From: Subtercola frigoramans
GTDB taxonomy: Bacteria > Actinomycetota > Actinomycetes > Actinomycetales > Microbacteriaceae
NCBI RefSeq assembly: GCF_016907385.1
Contig: NZ_JAFBBU010000001.1
Location: 3,038,001-3,102,000 of the forward strand
DNA: 64,000 nucleotides
Reading direction: 5' to 3'
Shown here: positions 36,583-46,059 of the stretch, one piece after another
How the letters are laid out: each line of letters opens with the position of its first letter
Numbering within the stretch: position 1 is the first letter of the stretch
Notes under the pieces: model-generated
The model's database searches: none
Told to the model about the DNA's origin: nothing
What the model saw: only the letters and a program-made list of their open reading frames with translations
Made by a program: the position numbers and the translations under genes

Positions 36583-37773
36583 ATGCTCGCACAGGAGGTT
36601 CTCGCCATCTCGACCACATCGGCGGCAACACACCCGGGTCGACGGGTGCACTGGCTCGAACTCTTCTTCGACCTGGTCATGGCTGCCTACATCGGCCAGA
36701 TCGCCCACACCATGCACGGGGACCCCTCCTGGCTTGACGCCGTCGCATTCGTCGCATTCCTGGCCGCGGCCTGGTGGGCGTGGGTGAACGCCACCGTCAC
36801 CATGAACCTGTTCGGAGTGCGCATCACGCCGTCGATCTGGTTGTCGGTGACGATCGCAATGATCGCAATCGGTGTGATGGCTGCTGCGGTTCCGGACGCG
36901 CTCGGGGAACGGGCAGCCGCGTTCGCGGTTGGTAATGCCGTGATCCGTTTGATCTGGGCCGTGCCGTGGTTCGCGAATCGACGAAAGATCGGTGTGCCCT
37001 GGTGGCGACCGGTGCTCTACAGCGTTGTTCCGGCGTCATTGTGGTTGGCTTCGATCTGGGTCGCGCCACCGTGGCAGTACGCACTATGGGCACTGGCCGT
37101 GGCGATCGAGATTGTGCTGCTCAGCTTTCTCAGTGGCCAGCAGGCGTGGCTGCAATCGGCCCTCGATGTCGATCACCTCGCAGAACGGGTGGGCCTGCTC
37201 GTCGTGATCGTCTTCGGCGAATCGATCCTGAGCATCATCGCCGAACTGGACACGCATTGGACTGCGCTGTCGGGCCTGGCCGCCGTGCTCGGTTTTGCAG
37301 CCGTCGCGATGCTGGCCTGGATCTACTTCGGCTACGCGACCTCCGCCGTCGAGCGCGGTCTGCGACAACTGCAATTGCGCGGGAGCATCGGAGGACTTCG
37401 CGACACGGTGATGTATCTGCCGTTCCTGCTCATCGCCGGCGTCACGCTTTTCGCATCCGCTCTCGGCACAGCGGTTGCCGAGGCCGGGCACCAACTACCA
37501 GCAGGAGCCGCGGTCTGCCTCAGCGCCGGCATCAGTCTGTTCTTCGTGGCCAGCACAGCCGAGTCACTCCGTTACGGCGCCCCACGCAGCGACGTCATTC
37601 TCTGGGGGCCCGCGGGCATCCTGCTGCCCTGGGTGCTGCCATTACTCTCGGCAGAGGTTCATGCTGAGGCGGTGGTCGCAGCGTGTGGCGGCATCATCGC
37701 CATCATGCTCGCGCTCACTGCCGTCAACTCTCGTCGCGTGCAATCGCGGCGATCGGCGCAGACCCAGACGTGA
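36583..37773 (+). CDS. LtrA family (low temperature requirement) membrane protein
   Basis: 396 aa from the ATG at 36583, or 388 aa from ATC at 36607. About 11-12 membrane segments. The family signature is RRVHWLELFFDLVMAAYIGQIAH near the N-terminus and RVGLLVVIVFGESILSIIAEL in the middle. Role unknown; the Listeria protein is linked to growth in the cold. Odd: a perfect AGGAGG (36593-36598) lies inside the predicted N-terminal codons, 8 nt before ATC, whereas ATG 36583 has no ribosome binding site. A TATACGAT promoter element (36552-36559) lies upstream. Confidence 0.85.
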   Translation: MLAQEVLAISTTSAATHPGRRVHWLELFFDLVMAAYIGQIAHTMHGDPSWLDAVAFVAFLAAAWWAWVNATVTMNLFGVRITPSIWLSVTIAMIAIGVMAAAVPDALGERAAAFAVGNAVIRLIWAVPWFANRRKIGVPWWRPVLYSVVPASLWLASIWVAPPWQYALWALAVAIEIVLLSFLSGQQAWLQSALDVDHLAERVGLLVVIVFGESILSIIAELDTHWTALSGLAAVLGFAAVAMLAWIYFGYATSAVERGLRQLQLRGSIGGLRDTVMYLPFLLIAGVTLFASALGTAVAEAGHQLPAGAAVCLSAGISLFFVASTAESLRYGAPRSDVILWGPAGILLPWVLPLLSAEVHAEAVVAACGGIIAIMLALTAVNSRRVQSRRSAQTQT

Positions 37774-37850
37774 ACCGGGTACCCGCTGGCGACGGGCCAC
37801 ACGCTCTCTCCCATGTGGCTGGCCGCTGCTGGGCGACTGACAGTGTCGGC

Positions 37851-37976
37851 CTAGTGCAGCACCGCGACGACGACGAGGACCGCCGTGATCGCAGTGAGAA
37901 TACTCAGCCCCGTGGCCGTGAAGACTCTCTTGATGCCCGCGCGCGGGTCGGATTCAGTGATGTGGCTCTGGGTCAT
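37851..37976 (-). CDS. Small membrane peptide, 41 aa
   Basis: ATG at 37976 preceded by AAAGGAG with a 7-nt gap, a good ribosome binding site. The product has a polar, charged N-terminus (MTQSHITESDPRAGIKRV) followed by one hydrophobic segment (FTATGLSILTAITAVLVVV) and a short AVLH end. It would be a single-pass membrane peptide, N-terminus probably inside given the basic residues. No family recognised. It lies between the LtrA-type gene and tRNA-Lys on the opposite strand to the former. Confidence 0.6.
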   Translation of the reverse strand: MTQSHITESDPRAGIKRVFTATGLSILTAITAVLVVVAVLH

Positions 37977-38038
37977 AGCGGTCTCCTTTGACCGGTCAGA
38001 TGGTGCTCACAAGATCGTGCTCAGGCAGTGACGGAAAG

Positions 38039-38111
<73 letters not shown>

Positions 38112-38205
38112 GCAGCGCTACTTTTGTGAAAGCCGAGCCGGGGATAAACACTAGCATGAGATCAGAAGGCCTGCGAACTGCTGGCCGAGACGAAAGAGAA
38201 TCACT

Positions 38206-38688
38206 GTGACAGACACCTCCGAACGCCTGGTTGCCGGCGTTCAGGCTCCCGATTTCACCCTGCCGGACGAGAACGGCTCACCTGTCTCTCTCGCCGATTT
38301 CCGCGGATCCAACGTCGTCGTGTACTTCTACCCTGCAGCGGGAACACCGGGCTGCACCACACAGGCCTGTGACTTTCGCGACAACATCAACTCACTGAAG
38401 AGCGCGGGCTACCAGGTGCTCGGCGTGTCGAAAGACGAACCAGCCGCTCTCGCGAAGTTCACCGCGGAGCAGGGACTGAACTTCCCGTTGCTCTCCGACG
38501 TGGACCTCGAGGTTCACCGCGCCTACGCCGCCTACGGCGAGAAGTCGCTGTACGGGAAGACGGTCACCGGAGTCCTGCGCTCGACGTTCGTTCTCGACGA
38601 GTCCGGCGTCGTGACCCTGGCCCTCTATAACGTGAAGGCCACCGGGCACGTGGCATCGCTCCGCAAGAAGCTCGGCATCGACTCGTAG
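38206..38688 (+). CDS. bcp: Peroxiredoxin, Bcp/PrxQ type
   Basis: Thiol peroxidase reducing H2O2 and organic hydroperoxides with thioredoxin-like donors; cytosolic. 160 aa from the GTG at 38206. The active-site region is YFYPAAGTPGCTTQACDFRD: peroxidatic Cys followed five residues later by the resolving Cys, the typical atypical 2-Cys PrxQ arrangement. APDFTLPDENGSPVSL at the N-terminus and RSTFVLDESGVV near the C-terminus fit the family. It follows tRNA-Lys, which is on the other strand. Confidence 0.94.
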   Translation: MTDTSERLVAGVQAPDFTLPDENGSPVSLADFRGSNVVVYFYPAAGTPGCTTQACDFRDNINSLKSAGYQVLGVSKDEPAALAKFTAEQGLNFPLLSDVDLEVHRAYAAYGEKSLYGKTVTGVLRSTFVLDESGVVTLALYNVKATGHVASLRKKLGIDS

Positions 38689-38779
38689 GCGTCGAACGAC
38701 AGGATGGTCGACGCTCGGGCTGGGACCGCCGGGCATGTCGACTCCTCAGGTATGTCGACCACTCGGGCGTGTCGACTCC

Positions 38780-39220
38780 TCAGACCTCGCGACGAGTCAC
38801 AGCGACCACACTGGGCGACAGCAGCAGGGCGATACACACAACCGCGACGATGAGCAGTGGCCAGCCGTCGTCCGGTTCACCCAGCACTCCCTGGAAGCAC
38901 GCCACAGCGACCACGATCTGCAGGGCCTGCCAGGTGATTCCGGCACCGCGAATCCACGGGCGCATGCGGTACGTGCTCACAGCGATGGCGAGGAGCCAGA
39001 CTCCGGCGGCGAAGATCAGCACCAGGAGTGCGATGGCCGTCGCATACGACGCCGGCGGCGAACTGACCAGCTGCACCAGCGACCAGACACCCACGCCGAG
39101 CGCCGCCACGGCCTCGGCAAACAGCAGGAGGGTGAGCACCAGCAGCAGCACTGGTCGCCTCACAGCGGGTTCCGGATGCCCGGATCCGGGCCCATTCGGC
39201 ATGCTCTCTTGCTCAGTCAT
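38780..39220 (-). CDS. Hypothetical membrane protein (four TM)
   Basis: 146 aa from the ATG at 39220. A polar 20-residue lead (MTEQESMPNGPGSGHPEP) precedes four hydrophobic segments: PVLLLVLTLLLFAEAVAALG, a second around ALLVLIFAAGVWLLAIAV, a third around WQALQIVVAVACFQGVLG and a fourth, LLIVAVVCIALLL. No known motif. It converges on the peroxiredoxin gene; the last bases overlap a 14-bp repeat (TGTCGACTCCTCAG) also found 34 bp further on. Role unknown. Confidence 0.72.
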   Translation of the reverse strand: MTEQESMPNGPGSGHPEPAVRRPVLLLVLTLLLFAEAVAALGVGVWSLVQLVSSPPASYATAIALLVLIFAAGVWLLAIAVSTYRMRPWIRGAGITWQALQIVVAVACFQGVLGEPDDGWPLLIVAVVCIALLLSPSVVAVTRREV

Positions 39221-39534
39221 CGCCCTACACCTTCGAAAAACTCTTGATTTGCCACTACCAGTATGCGACGATGTTCGAGGTCGATTGTTGCTCACAATGT
39301 CGTGGGGGTGCGACGTGAGAATTATCCCAAGCACCCAAATGCTGGTCTTTACAGACGCATCTTTCTGAGGTGCGCCGGTCGAGTCTGAGATTCGGTCACA
39401 ACGCGAACATGCTGGTTCTTACCCGACCTGCAGCATCGCGTAGTGGCAAGTCAAGCAGAAGAGCGGTCGAACGAAAAACCCGAACCTGAGGTCTGCTCGA
39501 CCGAAGCACCCCGCAATACCAAGGAGTACCCCCC
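39221..39534. other. Gene-free stretch upstream of whiB, with a direct repeat
   Basis: 314 bp between the divergent membrane protein and whiB genes. It contains two near-identical 15-bp boxes, ATGCTGGTCTTTAC at about 39339-39352 and ATGCTGGTTCTTAC at about 39409-39422, 70 bp apart in the same orientation. The rest is whiB leader; AAGGAG lies 9 nt before its ATG. I see no ORF or RNA gene in it. Confidence 0.5.
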
Positions 39535-39783
39535 ATGGACTGGCGCGACAAAGCCGCCTGCTTGACAGCAGACCCTGAGCTCTTCTTTCCCGTCGGCAAC
39601 ACCGGCCCTGCCGTCGACCAGATCGACAAGGCAAAATCTGTGTGCGCCCGATGCTCGGTCACCGAGATCTGCCTGCAGTACGCGCTCGAGACCGGCCAGG
39701 ATTCCGGCGTCTGGGGCGGCCTCAGCGAAGACGAGCGCCGCGCACTCAAGCGCCGCGCTGCCCGGGCCCGCCGCGCCTCCTAG
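39535..39783 (+). CDS. whiB: WhiB1-type iron-sulphur transcription factor
   Basis: 82 aa. Four cysteines at residues 9, 37, 40 and 46 (C...CxxCxxxxxC) should bind a nitric-oxide-sensitive [4Fe-4S] cluster; GVWGG at about 58-62 and a basic C-terminus (KRRAARARRAS) complete the fold. Length, motif spacing and position next to a PdtaS kinase gene match WhiB1/WblE, which works bound to region 4 of the main sigma factor. AAGGAG lies 9 nt upstream and a leader of well over 100 nt is likely. A 12-bp stem palindrome follows the gene. Confidence 0.93.
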   Translation: MDWRDKAACLTADPELFFPVGNTGPAVDQIDKAKSVCARCSVTEICLQYALETGQDSGVWGGLSEDERRALKRRAARARRAS

Positions 39784-39848
39784 TCTCGTCACCTCCGCCA
39801 GCCTGTCGTGCCCTGTGGCACGACGATGCGCCGGCATCGCACCGCATT

Positions 39849-39906
39849 CCGACGAACCTCAGACGATCCGACGCGAATAGCTCGCCGGTCAGGCTGAGGT
39901 TCGTCC
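39849..39906. repeat. Palindrome 3' of whiB sharing arms with the 8198 element
   Basis: GACGAACCTCAG (39851-39862) pairs with CTGAGGTTCGTC (39894-39905) around a 31-nt loop, followed by CATTTTGTG. The same 12-bp arms form part of the hairpin at 8198-8266, but the loops differ. It sits between the convergent whiB and pdtaS genes, so it may terminate either. Confidence 0.65.
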
Positions 39907-39939
39907 ATTTTGTGGACACCACGGCTCCGCGTGGGTGCG

Positions 39940-41433
39940 TCAGCGCTTCTTGATCCAGCGGAACGGGATCTCGATGGTCACGACGGTTCCACTGCCCACC
40001 ATCGTGTGCCAATCGATGATCCCGCCGAGTTCACCCTGAATGAGCGTGCGCACGATCTGGGTGCCGAGACCCGACCCGACTTTGCCTTCAGGCAGCCCTG
40101 AACCCGTGTCGCGAACCTCGACCGTGAGGGTCTCCTCCGAACGGCTGGCGACGATCTCGACCTCGCCTTCCTGGCCGGCGAGGCCGTGCTCGACGGCGTT
40201 CGTCACAAGCTCAGTCAGAGCGAGCGCGAGCGGAGTCGCGTATTCACTCGGCAGCACTCCGAAGCTGCCGCTGAACTTCGGATGCACGGTGGTGTTGTGA
40301 GCCGAAGCAACCTCGGTCACGAGCATGAGCACGCGAGCGAAGACCACGTCGAAGTCGACCTTCTGGCTGAGACCCTCCGAGAGAGTGTCGTGCACCACGG
40401 CGATGGCTGCCACTCGTCGCATGGCCTGCGACAGGGCATCTTTCGCGTCGTCTGAGTGCGTACGTCGTGCCTGGATGCGAAGCAGCGACGCGACGGTCTG
40501 CAGGTTGTTCTTGACCCGATGGTGGATCTCGCGGATCGTCGCGTCTTTGGTGATCAGTTCGCGCTCGTCGTGACGCAGTTCGGTGACATCACGGCAGAGA
40601 ACGATCGCACCGAAACGCTGGCCCTTGGTTCGCAGGGGAATCGCACGAAGCGAGACGGTGACCCCCCTGGCTTCGACATCGGTGCGCCAGGGTGCGCGGC
40701 CGGTGACGACCAGGGGGAGCGACTCGTCAACCACGAGGGTTCCACTGAGCAGCCCCGTCGTGACCTCGGCGAGAGACTGCCCCTCGAGCTCTTCACCGAA
40801 ACCCATGCGGTTGAAAGCAGAGAGTCCGTTCGGGCTCGCAAACGTCACAACTCCATCGACATCGAGGCGGATCAGACCATCGGATGCCCGGGGCGCGCCT
40901 CGTCGCGGACCCGTGGGCGCCCCGAGGTCAGGAAAGTCTCCCGCGGCGATCATGGCGAAGAGATCGTTCGCACACTCGTTGAAGGTGAGTTCCTGGCGGC
41001 TCGGAGTCCTGGCCTCACTCAGGTTCGTGTGCCGGGTGACCACCGCGATCGGCTTGTCGGTCGTGGCGGTCTCGCTGGGCGTGAGACGGCGGAGAACAGG
41101 CACGGCACGCACGCGGGTGGGCGTCTCCTCATACCAGTCCGGCGCGGCGGTGTCGACGATCTGGGCACTCTCGAACGCGTCAGTGACCTGTTTGCGCCAC
41201 TCCGCCTTGACGACCTGGCCGACGAAGTCCCGATAGAAGAGGGTCGCCGAACTGGAGGGGCGGGCATGAGCGACGGCAACAAAACTGCCGTCGTTCGACG
41301 GCACCCACAGAACGATGTCGGCGAAAGCCAGGTCGGCGAGCAGCTGCCAGTCCCCGACCAGGAGATGGAGCCATTCGATGTCTGCTTCGGTGGAGTTGCC
41401 CTGCGCCAGGACGAGATCGCTGAGTGTGGACAC
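39940..41433 (-). CDS. pdtaS: Sensor histidine kinase PdtaS
   Basis: Cytosolic sensor kinase, 497 aa, partner of the RNA-binding antiterminator PdtaR in actinobacteria. Domain order: GAF-like sensor (about 15-145), PAS (about 180-285), HisKA_2 dimerisation domain with phospho-acceptor box REIHHRVKNNLQTVASLL (about 300-318), then a HATPase domain with ELVTNAVEHG (N box) and DTGSGLP (G1). No membrane segment. The GTG at 41433 has TATTCT 7 nt upstream and no ribosome binding site. The convergent whiB neighbour conserves the whiB1-pdtaS adjacency known from Mycobacterium; pdtaR is not in the window. Confidence 0.93.
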   Translation of the reverse strand: MSTLSDLVLAQGNSTEADIEWLHLLVGDWQLLADLAFADIVLWVPSNDGSFVAVAHARPSSSATLFYRDFVGQVVKAEWRKQVTDAFESAQIVDTAAPDWYEETPTRVRAVPVLRRLTPSETATTDKPIAVVTRHTNLSEARTPSRQELTFNECANDLFAMIAAGDFPDLGAPTGPRRGAPRASDGLIRLDVDGVVTFASPNGLSAFNRMGFGEELEGQSLAEVTTGLLSGTLVVDESLPLVVTGRAPWRTDVEARGVTVSLRAIPLRTKGQRFGAIVLCRDVTELRHDERELITKDATIREIHHRVKNNLQTVASLLRIQARRTHSDDAKDALSQAMRRVAAIAVVHDTLSEGLSQKVDFDVVFARVLMLVTEVASAHNTTVHPKFSGSFGVLPSEYATPLALALTELVTNAVEHGLAGQEGEVEIVASRSEETLTVEVRDTGSGLPEGKVGSGLGTQIVRTLIQGELGGIIDWHTMVGSGTVVTIEIPFRWIKKR

Positions 41434-41446
41434 AGTTCCTAGAATA
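41434..41446 (-). promoter_or_regulatory. -10 element TATTCT, probable leaderless pdtaS start
   Basis: Minus-strand TATTCT (41446-41441), 7 nt, then the GTG at 41433. AGGA overlaps the spacer but is too close to serve as a ribosome binding site. Confidence 0.5.
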
Positions 41447-41660
41447 CGGCCCTGGCGGTCAGGCTCGATCTACCCGCACACATCTGCGAGAGTCTCGGAA
41501 TCTATCCACAGCGTATGCCTGACGCTTTACACCGGCACACGCACCTGATTGAGTTGCTTCACCCGCAGAATCGAGGATCTCTCATCACACCATACCCTGT
41601 CCAGAGGCGCACCCACCCAGCGCACCTCACTACGACACGGCCACATCTCGAAAGCACACA

Positions 41661-42089
41661 ATGAGCCAAGCACTGCCCGTCGAACGCACGCCCACGCCGA
41701 TGCCCGTGGCGCACGCGATACCGCCGAACGCACCGCACCCCATCGGTCGGAACCAGAATCCGCGCGAATTCATCGAGAACCTCACGCGGTGCGTCCTCGA
41801 AGTCCTGGCGGGCGTACGCGATCTCGACCAGCTCGCGAGGTGGGTCTCCGATGACGTCTACCGGCACCTGTCAAAACGCGTCGTGCTGTCGACACGGGCC
41901 AGGCAACTCAAGGGCCAGCGGTCGATCCGCCCGACATTCACCATCGGGCGGACCCTGCTCTCCGAACCGTGCCCCGGGGTGATCGAGGGTGTCGTCATTG
42001 TGCACGGCAAGGCCCGGAGCCGCGCGGTCGCACTGCGCATTGAACGACTCGGTCCTCGCTGGCGCGCCAGCGCTATCACTGTGCTGTGA
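41661..42089 (+). CDS. Conserved actinobacterial protein (Rv-type, DUF6459-like)
   Basis: 142 aa. The first 30 residues are Pro-rich and probably disordered; the rest looks like a small alpha+beta fold: REFIENLTRCVLEVLAGVRDLDQLARWVSDDVYRHLSKRV, then PGVIEGVVIVHGKARSRAVALRIERLGPRWRASAITVL. I recall similar proteins next to secA in many actinobacteria, often mislabelled as a 3-hydroxyacyl-CoA dehydrogenase; there is no nucleotide-binding motif to support that. It converges on secA. The family name is from memory and should be treated as provisional. Confidence 0.75.
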   Translation: MSQALPVERTPTPMPVAHAIPPNAPHPIGRNQNPREFIENLTRCVLEVLAGVRDLDQLARWVSDDVYRHLSKRVVLSTRARQLKGQRSIRPTFTIGRTLLSEPCPGVIEGVVIVHGKARSRAVALRIERLGPRWRASAITVL

Positions 42090-42187
42090 GACTGCTGGGC
42101 GAGGCGCACTCTCACTGAAGGAACGAGCCTCTCGGAGCGGAGCGCCGGCCCAGGTGTACCGGACAGGCGCTCCGCGCGAGGAGGCGG

Positions 42188-45046
42188 CTACTTCTTCTTG
42201 GTCTGGGCTCGCCTGTCGGCGCGGTTCACTGCTGGAGCGGCATTTGCAGGTGTCTTCTGGCCGAATGCTCCCGTTGTGGTGGGTGCTGGCCGCGAAGGCT
42301 GCGTGGTGGGGGCAGAGCCCCGACCCTGGGCCGCCGAAGCCGACAGGTCAGAAGCTGCCGGTGAGGCATCCTGTTGCGCTCGCTGGGCAAGCGCGGTGGC
42401 GGCCTGTTCGAGCTGGCCGCGCTGGTTTCGCACTTCGACTCCGCCGGAGTCGCTCGGAGCGGTGTAGCTCAGGCCGGTCTCTTCTGCACTGCCCGTCTCC
42501 AGCCCCTTGGCCTGGACGCTCGGCGCGTCGACCGAACCCGCAGGCGTGTTGACTTCGACTTCGAGGTTGAAGAGGAATCCGACTGCCTCCTCGCGGATCT
42601 GGCCCATCATCTGCTGGAAGAGCAGGTAACCCTCGCGCTGGTACTCGACGAGTGGGTCACGCTGGGCCATCGCCCGCAGACCGATGCCGTCTTTCAGGTA
42701 GTCCATCTCGTAGAGGTGATCACGCCAGCGGCGGTCGATGACGGTGAGCACGACGCGGCGCTCCAGTTCACGCATCGCAGCCTCGCCCAGCGTCTCTTCA
42801 CGCTTCTGGTAGGCGAGTTTGGCATCGGAGAGAATCTCGCGGCCGACGAACTCACGGCTGATCTTGCCCCGGCTGCCCGCCTCGGCGATGACCTCGTCGA
42901 TGGAGATGGAGACGGGATAGAGCGTCTTCAGCTCGGTCCACATCGCGTCGAAGTCCCAGTCGTCCCCATTTCCCTCGCCCGCGTGGGTCTCGAGCACGTC
43001 GTCGACCACGTCTTGCAGGAATTTCTGTGCCCGCTCATGCAGGTCGTCACCCTCGAGGATGTGCCGGCGGTCGCTGTAGATGGCTTCGCGCTGCCTGTTG
43101 AGCACATCATCGTACTTCAGCACGTTCTTGCGGATCTCCGCGTTGCGGCCCTCGACCTGTGACTGGGCGCTTCGGATGGCGCGCGAAACGACCTTGGACT
43201 CGATGGCCAGGTCGTCTGGCACATTGCCGCGGCCCATCAGGCTCTCCGCTGCACCAGCATTGAACAGACGCATGAGGTCGTCGGTCAGGGAGAGGTAGAA
43301 GCGGCTCTCGCCCGGGTCTCCCTGGCGACCGCTGCGGCCTCTGAGCTGGTTGTCGATCCGACGAGACTCGTGCCGCTCGGTGCCGAGCACGTAGAGGCCG
43401 CCTGCTTCGACGACCTTCTCTGCCTCCTCCTCGACCCCGGCCTTGACCTCGGCAAAGACGTCGTCCCAGGCCAGCTCATATTCCTCTGGGGTGTCGATCG
43501 GACTGAGTCCACGCGCGTTCATCTGGGCGACAGCGAGGAACTCGGTGTTGCCACCGAGCATGATGTCTGTGCCACGCCCCGCCATGTTCGTCGCAACGGT
43601 CACCGCGCCGAGGCGGCCTGCCTGGGCGATGATCGCGGCCTCACGGGCGTGGTTCTTCGCGTTCAGCACTTCGTGACGCACGCCCTTCTTCGCCAGCAGC
43701 CGCGAGAGGTACTCGCTCTTCTCGACACTGGTCGTGCCGACAAGTACGGGCTGGCCGGTCTCGTGACGCTTGACGATGTCTTCGACGACCTGCTCGAACT
43801 TCGCCTGCTCGTTCTTGTACACGAGGTCGGGCTGGTCTTTGCGCTGCATGGGCCGGTTGGTCGGGATGGCCACGACGCCGAGCTTGTACGTTCCGTTGAA
43901 CTCTGCGGCTTCGGTCTCGGCCGTACCGGTCATGCCGGCGAGCTTGTCGTAGAGACGGAAGTAGTTCTGCAGCGTCACCGTGGCGAGGGTCTGGTTCTCT
44001 GCCTTGACGACGACGCCCTCTTTGGCCTCGATCGCCTGGTGGATTCCTTCGTTGTACCGCCGGCCGGCCAGAATTCGGCCGGTGTGCTCGTCGACGATGA
44101 GCACTTCGCCGTTCATCACGACGTAGTCCTTGTCTTTCTTGAAGAGCGCAGATGCCTTGAGCGAGTTGTTCAGAAACGAGATGAGCGGAGTGTTGGCCGA
44201 CTCGTAGAGGTTGTCGATGCCGAGGTAGTCCTCGACCTTCTCGATCCCCGGCTCGAGAATACCGACCGTGCGCTTCTTCTCATCGATCTCGTAGTCCTCA
44301 TCGGCCACGAGGCGGGTCGCGATCGAGGCGAACTCAGTGAACCATCGGTTCGCTTCGCCTGAGGCCGGCCCCGAGATGATGAGAGGCGTGCGGGCCTCAT
44401 CGATCAGGATGCTGTCGACCTCGTCGACGATGGCGAAGTAGTGGCCACGCTGAACCATGTCGGAGGCCTGCCAGGCCATGTTGTCTCGCAGGTAGTCGAA
44501 GCCGAACTCGTTGTTCGTGCCGTAGGTGATGTCAGAGGCGTACTGTTCGCGGCGCTCTGCGGGTGTCTGGCCACTGAGGATGACACCCGTGGTCATGCCG
44601 AGCGCGCGGAACACGCGGCCCATGAGTTCACTCTGGTAGTTGGCAAGGTAGTCGTTGACGGTGACGATATGCACACCCTCGCCGGCAATGGCGTTCAGGT
44701 AGGCCGGAAGCGTCGCGACCAGGGTCTTGCCCTCACCGGTCTTCATCTCGGCGATGTTGCCGAGGTGCAGGGCCGCCCCACCCATGAGTTGCACGTCGAA
44801 GTGCCGGAGTCCCAACGTTCGCCGCGAAGCCTCTCGTACTGCCGCAAACGCTTCTGGCAGCAGGTGGTCGAGGCTCTCGCCCTCTGCGAACCTCTCTCTC
44901 AGCCGAGGGGTCTCTTCTCTGAGCTCGTCGTCGCTCAGGTGAGTGAAGTCTTCTTCCAGCGCATTGATTGCCTTTGCGTAGTTCTCGAGGCGACGGAGTA
45001 CCCGACCCTCACCGACCCGGAGAACCTTTTCCAGAACTGAAGCCAC
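42188..45046 (-). CDS. secA: Preprotein translocase ATPase SecA
   Basis: Motor of Sec-dependent export, 952 aa, working at the membrane with SecYEG. The Walker A region is [17 protein letters not shown] (about residues 100-116), the DEAD-type box is [17 protein letters not shown], and the second motor domain has [14 protein letters not shown] and [25 protein letters not shown]. The C-terminal linker is Ala/Gln/Pro-rich and ends in [11 protein letters not shown] with no Cys-rich zinc motif, as in actinobacterial SecA1. The GTG at 45046 has AGGAG 7 nt upstream. Gene order hpf-secA is the usual one; a 168-bp gap with a hairpin separates them. Confidence 0.97.
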   Translation of the reverse strand: MASVLEKVLRVGEGRVLRRLENYAKAINALEEDFTHLSDDELREETPRLRERFAEGESLDHLLPEAFAAVREASRRTLGLRHFDVQLMGGAALHLGNIAEMKTGEGKTLVATLPAYLNAIAGEGVHIVTVNDYLANYQSELMGRVFRALGMTTGVILSGQTPAERREQYASDITYGTNNEFGFDYLRDNMAWQASDMVQRGHYFAIVDEVDSILIDEARTPLIISGPASGEANRWFTEFASIATRLVADEDYEIDEKKRTVGILEPGIEKVEDYLGIDNLYESANTPLISFLNNSLKASALFKKDKDYVVMNGEVLIVDEHTGRILAGRRYNEGIHQAIEAKEGVVVKAENQTLATVTLQNYFRLYDKLAGMTGTAETEAAEFNGTYKLGVVAIPTNRPMQRKDQPDLVYKNEQAKFEQVVEDIVKRHETGQPVLVGTTSVEKSEYLSRLLAKKGVRHEVLNAKNHAREAAIIAQAGRLGAVTVATNMAGRGTDIMLGGNTEFLAVAQMNARGLSPIDTPEEYELAWDDVFAEVKAGVEEEAEKVVEAGGLYVLGTERHESRRIDNQLRGRSGRQGDPGESRFYLSLTDDLMRLFNAGAAESLMGRGNVPDDLAIESKVVSRAIRSAQSQVEGRNAEIRKNVLKYDDVLNRQREAIYSDRRHILEGDDLHERAQKFLQDVVDDVLETHAGEGNGDDWDFDAMWTELKTLYPVSISIDEVIAEAGSRGKISREFVGREILSDAKLAYQKREETLGEAAMRELERRVVLTVIDRRWRDHLYEMDYLKDGIGLRAMAQRDPLVEYQREGYLLFQQMMGQIREEAVGFLFNLEVEVNTPAGSVDAPSVQAKGLETGSAEETGLSYTAPSDSGGVEVRNQRGQLEQAATALAQRAQQDASPAASDLSASAAQGRGSAPTTQPSRPAPTTTGAFGQKTPANAAPAVNRADRRAQTKKK

Positions 45047-45137
45047 AATAAATCTCCTACCGAACCAGCCATGATCCAGCCGGTAATCATAGCAATACTA
45101 GTTGTCGTAGCTGAACGCCCACGGGACGGCAGAGCAC

Positions 45138-45170
45138 TGGGGGCACAGCAACCGTGTCGCTGTGCCCCCA
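45138..45170. terminator. 12-bp stem hairpin between hpf and secA
   Basis: TGGGGGCACAGC (45138-45149) pairs perfectly with GCTGTGCCCCCA (45159-45170) around a 9-nt loop. It lies 45 bp 3' of the hpf stop and would form a stable hairpin in the hpf message. No U-run follows on the minus strand, so read-through into secA is possible. Confidence 0.65.
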
Positions 45171-45214
45171 GGCGTTCGGTGGCGACCCTTCATTCAGGGT
45201 CGAGCGAACCGGCC

Positions 45215-45916
45215 CTAGGAGAAGACCCGTTCGGCCTGGCGGCTTTCGGCCGGCGAGTCAACAGCTGCACTGTCGTCGAGCCCGATGACTCCGTAATCCC
45301 AGCCCTTTCTGCGGTAGACCACGCTCGGGCGCTGCGTCTCGGCGTCGATGAAGAGATAGAAGTCGTGCCCGACGAGCTCCATCAGATAGAGAGCATCGTC
45401 GACGGTCATCGGGGCCGCAGCGAAGACCTTCTTGCGGATCACCACCGGCGACCACGCCTCTTCTGTCTCCTCCGCCTCTGCGTTGGCCGGCTGCACCGGC
45501 ACTGCGCCGGTCGTCGCCCTCAGCAGGACCTCGGCTTCGGCGGGAACCACGTCGATGCCACTGAAATCAGCTGCGCTGGCTTCGCGGAGTGACACAGGCC
45601 GGTGTTGGCCGCGGTGGGTCTTCTTTCGATCTTTCGCGCGGCGCAATCGCTCGAGCAGCTTGGCGATCGCCAGATCGAAGGCAACGTACTTGTCTGAGCC
45701 GGCGCTCTCGGCCCTCACAATCGGTCCCGGGCCGATGAGAGTGAGTTCCACCCGGTCGTCGCCACCGGAGGTGTTCGCCGAGCTGTGGCGGCAGACTTTG
45801 ACTTCAAGCGCGAGAGCACGATCCGCAAGGTGTTCGACCTTCTCGGCCTTCTCAGTTGCGTAACTGCGAAACCGATCGGTGATTCCTAGGTTGCGGCCCG
45901 TGATGTTGATCTCCAT
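45215..45916 (-). CDS. hpf: Ribosome hibernation-promoting factor (long form)
   Basis: 233 aa long HPF that pairs 70S ribosomes into inactive 100S dimers in stationary phase or stress. The N-terminal S30AE domain covers about residues 1-105 (MEINITGRNLGITDRFRSYATEKAEKVEHL). A basic linker (RRAKDRKKTHRGQHR) leads to the C-terminal dimerisation domain (VIRKKVFAAAPMTVDDALYLMELVGHDFYLFIDAETQRPSVVYRRKGW region). AGGAG lies 6 nt before the ATG at 45916. It follows the comF-like gene by 143 bp. Confidence 0.95.
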   Translation of the reverse strand: MEINITGRNLGITDRFRSYATEKAEKVEHLADRALALEVKVCRHSSANTSGGDDRVELTLIGPGPIVRAESAGSDKYVAFDLAIAKLLERLRRAKDRKKTHRGQHRPVSLREASAADFSGIDVVPAEAEVLLRATTGAVPVQPANAEAEETEEAWSPVVIRKKVFAAAPMTVDDALYLMELVGHDFYLFIDAETQRPSVVYRRKGWDYGVIGLDDSAAVDSPAESRQAERVFS

Positions 45917-46059
45917 GGCGATCTCCTAGTCTGAAAAGACGCGCCGCCCTGGGGTCAAAGCGAGTTCTTCCGCGCCTTTTCCCCCACCGTAGTCGCGTCT
46001 GCACGCATCTGTCACCCGTGGGTTTGCCCGCGCGATCCAGATTGCCGTATTCCTGCCGT

